Below, piece after piece: positions 26,222 to 34,067 of a stretch of DNA of 64,000 nucleotides. The translations under genes were made by a program, and so were the position numbers. Positions within the stretch are counted from its first letter, which is position 1. Each line of letters opens with the position of its first letter. The stretch is from Flavobacteriales bacterium (GTDB lineage: Bacteria > Bacteroidota > Bacteroidia > Flavobacteriales_D > Sanyastnellaceae): contig JAGYJM010000002.1 of the NCBI GenBank assembly GCA_018402085.1, positions 1,178,001 through 1,242,000 on the forward strand, in the 5' to 3' direction. Under the pieces are notes generated by a model, which did no database searches, was not told the DNA's origin, and saw only the letters and a program-made list of their open reading frames with translations.

Positions 26222-26521
26222 TCACTCTTCGAACTTGATGACGTACAGATCCTCGTTCGGGCGCTTCATATAGTACTGCTCGCGTGCGAACTTTTCGAGG
26301 GTTTGTTCATTGGTAGTGAGGTCGTGCAGAGCCTCGCGTGTCTTTTCGTTCTCCGTCTTGAAATAATCGACCTGCTCTTTCATGTCTTTCAGCTCACGAT
26401 GAGAGGAGTAAATGAAGAATAGATCTACATCATTGAAAAAAAGCATCCAGACAAAGAATGCGACGGGAGTCACCACATACTTGTTCTTCAGCCAGCGAGG
26501 TATAGGAACGCGCTTTTTCAC
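26222..26521 (-). CDS. FtsB/DivIC-family septum protein
   Basis: A 99-residue single-pass membrane protein: basic N-terminus, one helix (about 17-37), a coiled coil (about 40-75, HRELKDMKEQVDYFKTENEK) and EKFAREQYYMKRPNEDLYVI. This last motif is the signature of FtsB/DivIC proteins, which join FtsL and FtsQ in the divisome to activate septal wall synthesis. Length and topology fit. The heptamer repeat array reaches its stop codon. Confidence 0.88.
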   Translation of the reverse strand: MKKRVPIPRWLKNKYVVTPVAFFVWMLFFNDVDLFFIYSSHRELKDMKEQVDYFKTENEKTREALHDLTTNEQTLEKFAREQYYMKRPNEDLYVIKFEE

Positions 26522-26703
26522 ATTACAAAGATGTGCTGGTTTTGACAGGATTTCTCGCGTGCCGGAAAAGTTTCACTAACGCGTGAGTGTTGATATTGGA
26601 GACGCACAGACTCATCGCCCCATCCACCTGCAGACTTACGCTTGAATCACTTCACGGCAGTATTTCACTTATACTTCACTATTCATTACTCACTACTCAT
26701 TAT

Positions 26704-28755
26704 TTATTCCTGCTCCCGACACTTCACCATCGTTAGAATGGTCGCCAGCGCTACGGTTTCGTTTTCGTCATCGTAGACATCAACCAGGAATTTCACGATG
26801 CCTTTTTTCACATCGTCACCATCGCGTTTTTCCTGCTCGGTTTTCTCTTTCACCGTAAAGCGCACGCCGATGGTCATACCCGGATAAACCGGCTTCGTGA
26901 AGCGGCAGTCGTCAATTCCGTAATTGAGCAAAACAGGACCTTTCTTAGGGTCAACGAAGAGCCCGGCAGCTTTCGAAAGCACGAAATAACCATGCGCCAC
27001 ACGCTTCTCAAAGATGGTGCCCTCAAGCGAGGTTTCGTCCATGTGGGCGTAGAAGTTGTCTCCTGAAACATTCGCGAAGTTGACGATATCGGTTTCGGTC
27101 ACGGTGTGCTTGTGGGTGAACACAGTATCACCAATTTCAAGCTCTTCGAAATGCTTTCGGAACACATGAGGTTCAGATTCTTTTTGCTCAGCGCCGTACT
27201 GGTAGACATTGGTGATCTTGCTGATCGTAGTAGGGGAGCCCTGGATAGCCGTGCGCTGCATATAGTGGAAAACACCTCGCTTACCACCCATTTCTTCGCC
27301 GCCGCCTGCACGTCCCGGACCACCGTGTACGAGCAATGGCATCGGTGAACCGTGCCCTGTGCTCTCTTTGGCCATGTCTCGATTAAGTACAAGGATACGT
27401 CCGTGATGTGATGCCGCTCCTAGAGTGAACTCGCGGGCGAGCTGGTCATCGTTGCTGGCGAAAGAGCAGCATAGTGAGCCTTTTCCGAGCTTAGAAATTG
27501 CGATGGCTTCGTCAAGGGTTTTGTAAGGCAGTAAGGTGCTGACCGGACCAAAGGCCTCTACGTTGTGTGCGGCCTTTTTGTTGAATGGGTCGCTGTTGCG
27601 CATCAGGATAGGTGAGAGGAAAGCCCCTTTAGAGGCGTCAGCGCCGGTCACTTCGAGCTTATCCAGGTCTCCGTAAACCAGTTCGTTTTCCTGAAGCAGC
27701 TCTCTGACCTTTTCGCGCACTTCTTTTACCTGGTCAAGGCCGGCCAATGCCCCCATGCGCACGCCCTCGACCTGTGGGTCGCCAATCACAGTCTTGGCAA
27801 GTTGTGCAGCAAGGGCTTTTTCAACGTCTTCGAGATACTTCTCCGGCACAATGATGCGGCGTATAGCCGTACATTTTTGTCCGCATTTCACCGTCATCTC
27901 CTTGCGCACTTCTTTCACGAAGAGATCAAATTCAGGCGTGCCGGGTGCTGCGTCTTCACCGAGGATCGAAGCATTCAGGGAGTCAGCTTCCATGTTGAAG
28001 GGTACGGCTTCTTCGGTAATGCGCTTATGCGACTTCAGCATTTGTCCGGTACTGGCTGATCCGGTGAAGGTGACAACGTCTTGCGATTCTACATGATCAA
28101 GGATGCCCCGTGCAGAGCCTACGAGAAGCTGTAATGCACCTTCTGGCAGAATACCCGAAGCATGTATTTCACGTACCATATCCTGTGTAAGGTAGGAGGT
28201 AATGGTAGCAGGCTTCACAATCGCCGGCACCCCTGCCAGCAGGTTCACAGCGATTTTTTCAAGCATTCCCCAGATCGGGAAATTGTAAGCATTGATGTGC
28301 ACGGCCACACCCTCTTTCGGCACCATAATGTGATGACCGATAAAAGAACCTCCTTTCGACAGCGGTGCCGCATCACCATCAACGTAATAAGGTTCATTCG
28401 GAAACTGCCGACGAAGGCTTGAATAAGCGAACAGGTTACCGATGCCGCCTTCAATGTCTATCCAACTGTCTGCGCGTGTGGCGCCCGTAGCCCAGCTCGT
28501 TTCATAAAATTGCTCCTTTTTATCCATGAGGTGCAGTGCAAGCGCCTTGAGCATGCGTCCGCGTTCGTGAAAGGTCATCTTCCTTAAGGTCGGTGATCCC
28601 GTTTCACGCGCGTAGCGCATCATCGCCTGAATATCGAGTCCGTCACTGCTCGCCCGGGCAATTTCATTACCGGTAATCGCATTGTACAGCGGCTTACCTT
28701 CTCCGTCTCCGGTGACCCATTTTCCGAGGGCGTAATTTTCAAGAATTTTGGTCAT
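26704..28755 (-). CDS. paaZ: Bifunctional aldehyde dehydrogenase / enoyl-CoA hydratase PaaZ
   Basis: A 683-residue fusion protein. Residues 1-520 are an aldehyde dehydrogenase with the catalytic Cys in [12 protein letters not shown] and the NAD contact FTGSASTG. Residues 535-683 are an R-specific MaoC-type hydratase with NFYAHMD and [10 protein letters not shown]. In the phenylacetyl-CoA pathway PaaZ opens oxepin-CoA and oxidises the resulting semialdehyde. No other paa gene is in the window, so it may be a stand-alone gene here or act on a related substrate. Confidence 0.9.
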   Translation of the reverse strand: MTKILENYALGKWVTGDGEGKPLYNAITGNEIARASSDGLDIQAMMRYARETGSPTLRKMTFHERGRMLKALALHLMDKKEQFYETSWATGATRADSWIDIEGGIGNLFAYSSLRRQFPNEPYYVDGDAAPLSKGGSFIGHHIMVPKEGVAVHINAYNFPIWGMLEKIAVNLLAGVPAIVKPATITSYLTQDMVREIHASGILPEGALQLLVGSARGILDHVESQDVVTFTGSASTGQMLKSHKRITEEAVPFNMEADSLNASILGEDAAPGTPEFDLFVKEVRKEMTVKCGQKCTAIRRIIVPEKYLEDVEKALAAQLAKTVIGDPQVEGVRMGALAGLDQVKEVREKVRELLQENELVYGDLDKLEVTGADASKGAFLSPILMRNSDPFNKKAAHNVEAFGPVSTLLPYKTLDEAIAISKLGKGSLCCSFASNDDQLAREFTLGAASHHGRILVLNRDMAKESTGHGSPMPLLVHGGPGRAGGGEEMGGKRGVFHYMQRTAIQGSPTTISKITNVYQYGAEQKESEPHVFRKHFEELEIGDTVFTHKHTVTETDIVNFANVSGDNFYAHMDETSLEGTIFEKRVAHGYFVLSKAAGLFVDPKKGPVLLNYGIDDCRFTKPVYPGMTIGVRFTVKEKTEQEKRDGDDVKKGIVKFLVDVYDDENETVALATILTMVKCREQE

Positions 28756-28783
28756 AATGAGGGGCTTTTCGCGAAGATAGGAT

Positions 28784-28806
28784 ATCCCGCGCGAAAGCGC
28801 GGGATG
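28784..28806 (+). repeat. GGATG hairpin element, copy 8 (intergenic)
   Basis: CCGCGC, loop GAAA, GCGCGG, then GATG. The stem extends to nine pairs (ATCCCGCGC/GCGCGGGAT). It lies upstream of paaZ and next to an octamer array. Confidence 0.85.
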
Positions 28807-28894
28807 GTTGGTGGATCGGGGATCGGGGATGGTGGATCGGGGATCGGTGACCTTCCCTAAATAGCGTTGACCGCAGACGGCAGACGGCAGACGG
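28807..28894. repeat. Intergenic repeat cluster: octamer units plus heptamer array
   Basis: GGTTGGTGGATCGGGGATCGGGGATGGTGGATCGGGGATCGGTG-type sequence (28807-28850) repeats the octamer of 24606. GACCGCAGACGGCAGACGGCAGACGG (28869-28894) repeats the heptamer units of 18515, 26195 and 42388. Both repeat families are therefore side by side here. Confidence 0.8.
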
Positions 28895-28899
28895 TTTCC

Positions 28900-28907
28900 T
28901 ACCTTTG
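28900..28907 (+). promoter_or_regulatory. -7 promoter box abutting a GTG start
   Basis: TACCTTTG, an exact TAnnTTTG match, ends four bases before the GTG at 28912. If used, the mRNA is leaderless. Confidence 0.5.
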
Positions 28908-28911
28908 CGTG

Positions 28912-30021
28912 GTGATTCGAAACCTTTATCAGCGGCTTTACCGATGGGGACCGGCGATGATCGGCTTGTTTTGCATGCTGATTTCACTACTGATCAGCGG
29001 CATGCCCGAAGTCGCAGACAGGCTCTACCGCAAGGGATTGTTTGCAGCTTATCGCTGGGTGAGAGACGGTATTTTCAGTTGGCAGCCCGTGCCTGTCATT
29101 TTACTGGTACTGCTACTGATATCCATCATAGTCGTGATAGAATGGCGTCGTAAACAGTGGGCCTTTGTACGTCCGTGGTACCGAAGCTTGCTTAATTTTT
29201 TCGGACTCATCATCGCCTGGTTTTACATGAGTTGGGGGTTTAACTACAGCGCATCGGATGTAGCAGATGTTCTTTCTTTTCCGCGTAAAAACGCGGGATG
29301 GGAGATGGATACCCACTTTTCTGCAGAAGTGATCCAAAACATGGATGAGGCATTCGCACGTATTGATACCTCCTTATTGTTCACCACGGAGGTGAAACAA
29401 GATGACCTGATGGCGATCCATGCATCGGTGCGGGAGTACCTCCACAGCATTGAGTGGGAAACTCCCGGGCGTGTCGCAATGCGACGCGTATCGCACTCCG
29501 GCTGGATGCGTCGAATGGGGGTTGCGGGCATCTACCTGCCGTTCTCAGGCGAGGGACATGCTGACGCCTCATACCTTGCACTACGGCAGTGGTTCACTTT
29601 GGCGCATGAGTATGGCCACGGTTACGGAATTACCGATGAAGGTGAATGCAACTTCATTGCTTTCATGTCATTGCGCTCTAGCGACCTTCCTCATTTAGAG
29701 TACGCTGCCTGGTTCGGATTGGCAGATGCCATCCTGCCTTTTCAGGCAGAAAAGAAAGACAGCCTTCAACAAGGCAGCATCGTGATAGAGCATCAACAAC
29801 ATCCTCTTCCCGAGCACTTTACAAAAGGCCGCTTACGCCTCATGAATGATGCACGTCAATATCCGTCATTCATTCCGGGTCTCGCTGCATGGAGCAATAA
29901 CCTATACCTGAAGAGCCAGGGCATTGAAGAAGGCATTCAGAGCTATGACAGTTGGTCGCATTTGGTGGCTTTCGCGCTGGCGCAAGAGCAAGAGCAGGGA
30001 GGTCAATCGAGGAGGCCATAG
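28912..30021 (+). CDS. DUF3810-family membrane protein with a metalloprotease-like motif
   Basis: About 369 residues from the GTG at 28912, which I prefer because the upstream TTG frame starts inside repeats. Three hydrophobic helices lie within the first 130 residues (MIGLFCMLISLLI, VILLVLLLISIIVV, LLNFFGLIIAWFYM). A soluble domain follows with TLAHEYGHGYG and, about 7 residues later, EGECNFIAF: the HExxH...E pattern of a zinc peptidase. This fits the DUF3810 family, whose activity is unproven. A GGATG hairpin at 29281 encodes PRKNAGW. Confidence 0.82.
   Translation: MIRNLYQRLYRWGPAMIGLFCMLISLLISGMPEVADRLYRKGLFAAYRWVRDGIFSWQPVPVILLVLLLISIIVVIEWRRKQWAFVRPWYRSLLNFFGLIIAWFYMSWGFNYSASDVADVLSFPRKNAGWEMDTHFSAEVIQNMDEAFARIDTSLLFTTEVKQDDLMAIHASVREYLHSIEWETPGRVAMRRVSHSGWMRRMGVAGIYLPFSGEGHADASYLALRQWFTLAHEYGHGYGITDEGECNFIAFMSLRSSDLPHLEYAAWFGLADAILPFQAEKKDSLQQGSIVIEHQQHPLPEHFTKGRLRLMNDARQYPSFIPGLAAWSNNLYLKSQGIEEGIQSYDSWSHLVAFALAQEQEQGGQSRRP
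29281..29300 (+). repeat. GGATG hairpin element, copy 9 (inside DUF3810 gene)
   Basis: CCGCGT, loop AAAA, ACGCGG, then GATG. The sixth pair is T-A instead of C-G. It is sense to the host but in a reading frame shifted by one from the other sense copies. Confidence 0.8.
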
Positions 30022-30049
30022 AAGCCTGCGGGATCATTACCTTCGCAAT

Positions 30050-30451
30050 ATGAGTACTGACAAGAACATCGAAACAGCTCGCATCCAGTCAGAGATTGGA
30101 GAGTACATCGGATTGGGAGAGAATAGCCTGATTTTCGATTATGAAGAGCGTGAAGGCGACCACATCCTGCGCCTGATCACCGTGAATCCCCGCCACAATC
30201 AGAGCTTTCTGTTTCACTCAACGGAAGGCGAAACGAAGCTGGAAGCCTTGCGTGAAATGCTCAACTATGTGCAGAGTTACAAAGACCGCGAACAGTCTTA
30301 TACCATTCAGTGGTCAGTCAAAGGCGATCCGAATTTGCACACCTCTTACTTTCGGGCCAAGCATATCCTGATGGCTCTGGATAAGTTTTACTTCGGACGA
30401 GACCCGAACAGCATCACGGTATTCTCTGTGATGCTCAATCCTGTTTCCTGA
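30050..30451 (+). CDS. Conserved hypothetical protein
   Basis: A 133-residue soluble protein starting at the ATG at 30050; the longer open frame upstream overlaps the previous gene. It is mixed alpha/beta with no signal peptide. I recognise no domain. The spacing, 28 bases after DUF3810 and 8 bases before the yigZ-like gene, puts it in the same operon as both. Confidence 0.75.
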   Translation: MSTDKNIETARIQSEIGEYIGLGENSLIFDYEEREGDHILRLITVNPRHNQSFLFHSTEGETKLEALREMLNYVQSYKDREQSYTIQWSVKGDPNLHTSYFRAKHILMALDKFYFGRDPNSITVFSVMLNPVS

Positions 30452-30459
30452 GGTTACTG

Positions 30460-31068
30460 ATGAAAGACACTTATCGCACACTTGCCGGTACTTCGGAGAG
30501 TCTCCATAAGGTTAAGGGAAGCAAGCATTACGGTTATGCTTTCAGGGTGCGCAATGAAGACGAAATCCGCAAGCGGCTTGAAGAGGTCAAGCAATTGCAT
30601 CATGCTGCCCGGCATCACTGCTACGCCTGGCGTCTTGGCGCAGATATGAAGCGCTACCGTGCGAATGACGACGGTGAACCATCAAACAGCGCAGGTAAGC
30701 CAATTCTCGGACAAATACACTCTTTTGAGCTAACCAACGTGTTGATCGTCGTGGTGAGGTATTTCGGTGGTGTGAAGCTCGGCGTTGGCGGGTTAATCGA
30801 TGCCTACCGCACGAGTGCAAGGGATGCTATTGAAAGTGGGAAGATCGTTGAGAAGCAGGTGACTTCAGAAGTCTCGGTTGATTTTCCATACGATGCCATG
30901 GGTGGTGTTATGCGGGTGATGAAGGAGTTTGCTCTTGAGATGCTCGAACACCAATTCGAGTTCAAGTGTCATTTGATCACCGAAGTTCGTCTTTCAGAGC
31001 TCAATGCATTGCTCGAGGCCTTCAACAGTATAGATTTTGTGAATGCGAAGGTGGTCAATGCGGTTTAG
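30460..31068 (+). CDS. yigZ: YigZ/IMPACT family protein
   Basis: A 202-residue member of the UPF0029/IMPACT family. The characteristic DDGEPSNSAGKPILGQI and the VVRYFGGVKLGVGGLI segments are intact, and a small ferredoxin-like C-terminal domain follows. The eukaryotic relative IMPACT acts in translation control; the bacterial role is not settled. It overlaps the convergent oxidoreductase gene by 14 bases. Confidence 0.92.
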   Translation: MKDTYRTLAGTSESLHKVKGSKHYGYAFRVRNEDEIRKRLEEVKQLHHAARHHCYAWRLGADMKRYRANDDGEPSNSAGKPILGQIHSFELTNVLIVVVRYFGGVKLGVGGLIDAYRTSARDAIESGKIVEKQVTSEVSVDFPYDAMGGVMRVMKEFALEMLEHQFEFKCHLITEVRLSELNALLEAFNSIDFVNAKVVNAV

Positions 31069-32491
31069 CCTTGGCTATGGACTGCATCATTCCTTCAAAT
31101 ACAAAGAAATGAAAGGGAAGCACGCCAAACCAGTAAAGTCTGCCTGCCAGACCTTTCGGACGAAAGGTCGCTTTCTGGTGTAATCTACCGTCTCTTATTT
31201 TAAATTCAAGCCAGGCCTCGCCCGGCAGTTTCATTTCGGCAAATAACAGCAAACGTTTATCTTCTTTGCTGGCATAAAGTACTCGCCAGAAATCTACCGC
31301 ATCACCCGCTGACAATTCGCTCGGACTGGTTCGACCGCGGCGCAGTCCCACGCCCCCAAAAAGCTTGTCAATTAGTCCGCGTAAGCGCCAAAGTCTGTTC
31401 GCATAATACCAGCCTTTTTCACCACCAATGCTCCAGATACGATCGATTACGGCGTTTTCATCGTCAATTAGGGTGCTGCGTTCATCGGTGAGGCAGCCGT
31501 ATTCGGGCACTTCAAGAAAATCAGAGAGCTGGAGGTCCATCACCCCGCTGACCAGCGAATCTTTCCAGCTTGAGATGATCTCTTGTTGTTTGATTTTCCG
31601 AAAGGTACGCCGTAGTGAGGTTTCGTATGACGCCGGTTTCAGTCCGAGCATACCGGGCAGGTCGTGGTTGCGCGCAACCACCTCAACTTTCATGCTGTCT
31701 ACCAGTGAGGTAGCCAGCTTGTAAGAGGTAGAGGTCACAAAGTAAAGCCAGTACGAAGAGAGTCGCGGGGTCATGACCGGCACGGTGTAGATCCATCTAT
31801 TGAGCTTTCTGACTTTTGCGTATCCGAGCATCATTTCGCGGTAAGTGAGGATGTCTGGTCCTGCGATATCAAAATTGCGGTCATAGGTTTCGCTGACGCC
31901 TGCAACCCCGGTGAGTAAGTCAAGTACATCGCGGATACCAATTGGCTGGCAACGGGTATTGACCCATTTAGGCGTGATCATGACCGGCAGTTTTTCAACA
32001 AGATCTCGCAGAATTTCGAAGCTGGCGCTACCTGACCCTATGATGATTCCGGCGCGCAGCGTAGTAAGATGAAACGGGCCGGATTCGAGTCGTTCTTCTA
32101 CTGCTTTTCTTGATAAAAGGTGCTTTGATAAGTGCTCTTCATTGACCATCCCGCTTAGGTAGATCACTTGAATCTGTTGTGCTTGATCTGCGCGCGAAAG
32201 CGCGCGGATGAAACGGTCAGCCGTTTCTAGTTCGAGCGAGGCGTATGACTTGGAGGCAGACATCGAGTGCATGAGGTAGTAAGCTGCATCGATATCTTTG
32301 GGCACGGCATGCAGGGTTTCTTCTTTCAGGAAGTCAACTTCCACCACTTCAGTGGCATCGGCAAGAGAGGGGGGAGGACTAAAGCGTGTTTTATCACGTA
32401 CACAGCAATACACGAAATGTCCTTCGTGCACCAATTGCGGCAAGAGTCGCTTACCAATATATCCGGTAGCACCGGTGAGGAGAATGCGCAT
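31055..32491 (-). CDS. NAD(P)-binding oxidoreductase with DUF2867 domain
   Basis: A 478-residue protein in two parts. Residues 1-290 are an extended SDR-like Rossmann domain beginning MRILLTGATGYIGKRL, with GATGYIG as the cofactor loop and YLMHSM further on. Residues 330-478 match DUF2867 (SAGDAVDFWRVLY, GEAWLEFKI, YWFGVLPFHFFVF). The natural substrate is unknown; the family is common in Bacteroidota. A GGATG hairpin at 32190 encodes IRALSRA. Confidence 0.88.
   Translation of the reverse strand: MRILLTGATGYIGKRLLPQLVHEGHFVYCCVRDKTRFSPPPSLADATEVVEVDFLKEETLHAVPKDIDAAYYLMHSMSASKSYASLELETADRFIRALSRADQAQQIQVIYLSGMVNEEHLSKHLLSRKAVEERLESGPFHLTTLRAGIIIGSGSASFEILRDLVEKLPVMITPKWVNTRCQPIGIRDVLDLLTGVAGVSETYDRNFDIAGPDILTYREMMLGYAKVRKLNRWIYTVPVMTPRLSSYWLYFVTSTSYKLATSLVDSMKVEVVARNHDLPGMLGLKPASYETSLRRTFRKIKQQEIISSWKDSLVSGVMDLQLSDFLEVPEYGCLTDERSTLIDDENAVIDRIWSIGGEKGWYYANRLWRLRGLIDKLFGGVGLRRGRTSPSELSAGDAVDFWRVLYASKEDKRLLLFAEMKLPGEAWLEFKIRDGRLHQKATFRPKGLAGRLYWFGVLPFHFFVFEGMMQSIAKAKPH
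32190..32210 (+). repeat. GGATG hairpin element, copy 10 (inside oxidoreductase gene)
   Basis: GCGCGC, loop GAAA, GCGCGC, then GGATG. It is antisense to the host, which reads IRALSRA. Confidence 0.85.
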
Positions 32492-32794
32492 AGAGAATCA
32501 TTCAATAGGGTTTGAAGAGGGTTTGTTCGGATTGTATTCGTAGGTAAAAATGGGGGCAAAGAAAAACCGGAGCTTACGCTCCGGCTTCCCTCTCTCTCAA
32601 TTACAGGTAAATCGCTTGCTCTACGATATAGGATACCTGTCTCCTTTATTTTGTAGTGTTCTTCTCTCGTTTGCTCAGCTAATGTAATGATCTCTTCGAT
32701 CTTTTTGGAATAAGGGGCACCTTTTTAAGGAAACACACCTCAACTGAACGACCTAAAGGTATAAACTTTTTTGAAGGTCAAAAACTGAGAGGTC
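32492..32794. other. 303-base intergenic region
   Basis: It contains the terminator at 32560 for the T9SS gene on the minus strand. The rest is AT-rich with no recognisable gene or RNA. Confidence 0.5.
32560..32584 (-). terminator. Intrinsic terminator
   Basis: CCGGAGC (32567-32573) and GCTCCGG (32578-32584) pair around a 4-base loop. On the minus strand a run of five T follows. It is about 210 bases downstream of the T9SS gene stop. Confidence 0.65.
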
Positions 32795-33776
32795 TTAATT
32801 TTTGAAAATTCTCGCAGTTTTTCTGATTTTTCCTTGCTCTATGGTGATCAGGTACATGCCGGTGGGCAAGTGAGAGAGGTTCAGAGCCTGACCTGAAATT
32901 GCTTGATCACGTTGCACGAGGCGTCCATCTGGCGACAGCACATCCACTGAAAAAGCTCCGGATTGAAGTCCGTCAACGTAAACAAAATCATGTACTGCCG
33001 TGGGGTAAACGCGCAGGTTCGCATCCGCCGTTTCTACGGCGTCAATTGAAAGCGCACCCGCCTCAAAGCGATACACTCGTCCGTTTTCAGGCAGCCCGAG
33101 AATTTGAACCGAGAAAAAATCGTTCTCATTCTCGATATTGAGCGCAGTGGGGCTCATGGGTGTTCCGGTGACAAACAGTCCGCCTCCAAAAGATCCTTCG
33201 CTGACGGCATCGTCAAGAAGTCCGCAGCTATTCCAAACATTCGTGATATAGAACGTTTCTTTCACGGTATTTGGTCCCCAGCGCACTTCAATATCATTGC
33301 TGCCTTCATAAAGCCAGAGCTGGAAATTGAGTTTGTTATTGGCAGTGCCTTCGGCATCGTATTCATCATAGAGGCCCACGTCTTTCCATTGCATTTTGAA
33401 GATGCGAGAGCCGGGCTCACCTTCTGTGATGTAGGAAATCGGACTTTCAAAGGTGTTCATTGCATAACCGGCATCAATCACATCGAGGGTTGTGACCCAG
33501 AGCAGATCCCAGGCGACTATCTCCTCATTGGCGATAAGCGTTCCTCCGAGAAACGTGTCATTACTGTGTAAGAATCCTGTGGTGGTTCCCATAAGGTTGA
33601 AATCAAATCCGATCGGCACCGAGTAGGTGGGGTCGTCCCAGGAGAAATTGACTGCAAGGTTTTCTTCTGAAATCTCAATATATGTATCGGTAAAGGTCGA
33701 GAAGCTGTAATCTGCCTGGGCGTTTGCGGCGGCGGCGATTGCATAAACTGAAGAAGGCGAGTAATAGTCTTTTCAT
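32795..33776 (-). pseudogene. T9SS-sorted secreted protein gene with a frameshift in the signal peptide
   Basis: The body and C-terminal sorting domain (VYPTAVHDFVYVDG to KIRKTARIFKN) are open from 33619 downward. The coding frame continues upstream as VYAIAAAANAQADYSFSTF, the second half of a signal peptide, but has no start codon before a stop. The ATG at 33776 begins MKRLLLAFF in another frame. One base gained or lost near 33748-33755 would join the two into a normal signal peptide. So the gene is either a recent pseudogene or contains a sequencing error. The function of the about 320-residue product is unknown. Confidence 0.75.
33022..33041 (-). repeat. GGATG hairpin element, copy 11 (inside T9SS gene)
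   Basis: Minus strand: CGCCGT, loop AGAA, ACGGCG, then GATG. It is sense to the host, read AVETAD just before the sorting domain. Confidence 0.8.
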
Positions 33777-33878
33777 GGTGTTTGTTTTTTTTGATAACCC
33801 GAATGTAAGACGGTTTAGAACTCCAGAAGTTACTCGGTTTACTGAAATGTAGCATTTGAGGGATGAATTGTGGCAGAC

Positions 33879-33963
33879 TCCTTCGGTACAAGGAATACAC
33901 TTTAATGCTCCCCTGATTCACGGGAGCTCCCGAGCCCATGCTGCGGCTCTCGGGTGAGGGGGG
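33879..33963. repeat. Intergenic repeat with nested hairpins, second copy
   Basis: GACTCCTTCGG, then GCTCCCCTGATTCACGGGAGC, then CCCGAGCCCATGCTGCGGCTCTCGGG, then TGAGGGG. The order and spacing of parts equal those at 25966-26056, while the stem bases differ and stay paired. Confidence 0.7.
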
Positions 33964-34045
33964 CGAGACTCCTCGGGGGCGTTCTTCTCGGGATGCTGTC
34001 AGTTGAAGCCGGATAGCGCAAACGGAATTACCGCCCTGAATGCCT

Positions 34046-34053
34046 TATTTTTG
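34046..34053 (+). promoter_or_regulatory. -7 promoter box for the TonB-dependent receptor
   Basis: TATTTTTG, an exact TAnnTTTG match, 14 bases upstream of the ATG at 34068. Confidence 0.5.
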
Positions 34054-34067
34054 CAATAATTGAAACT

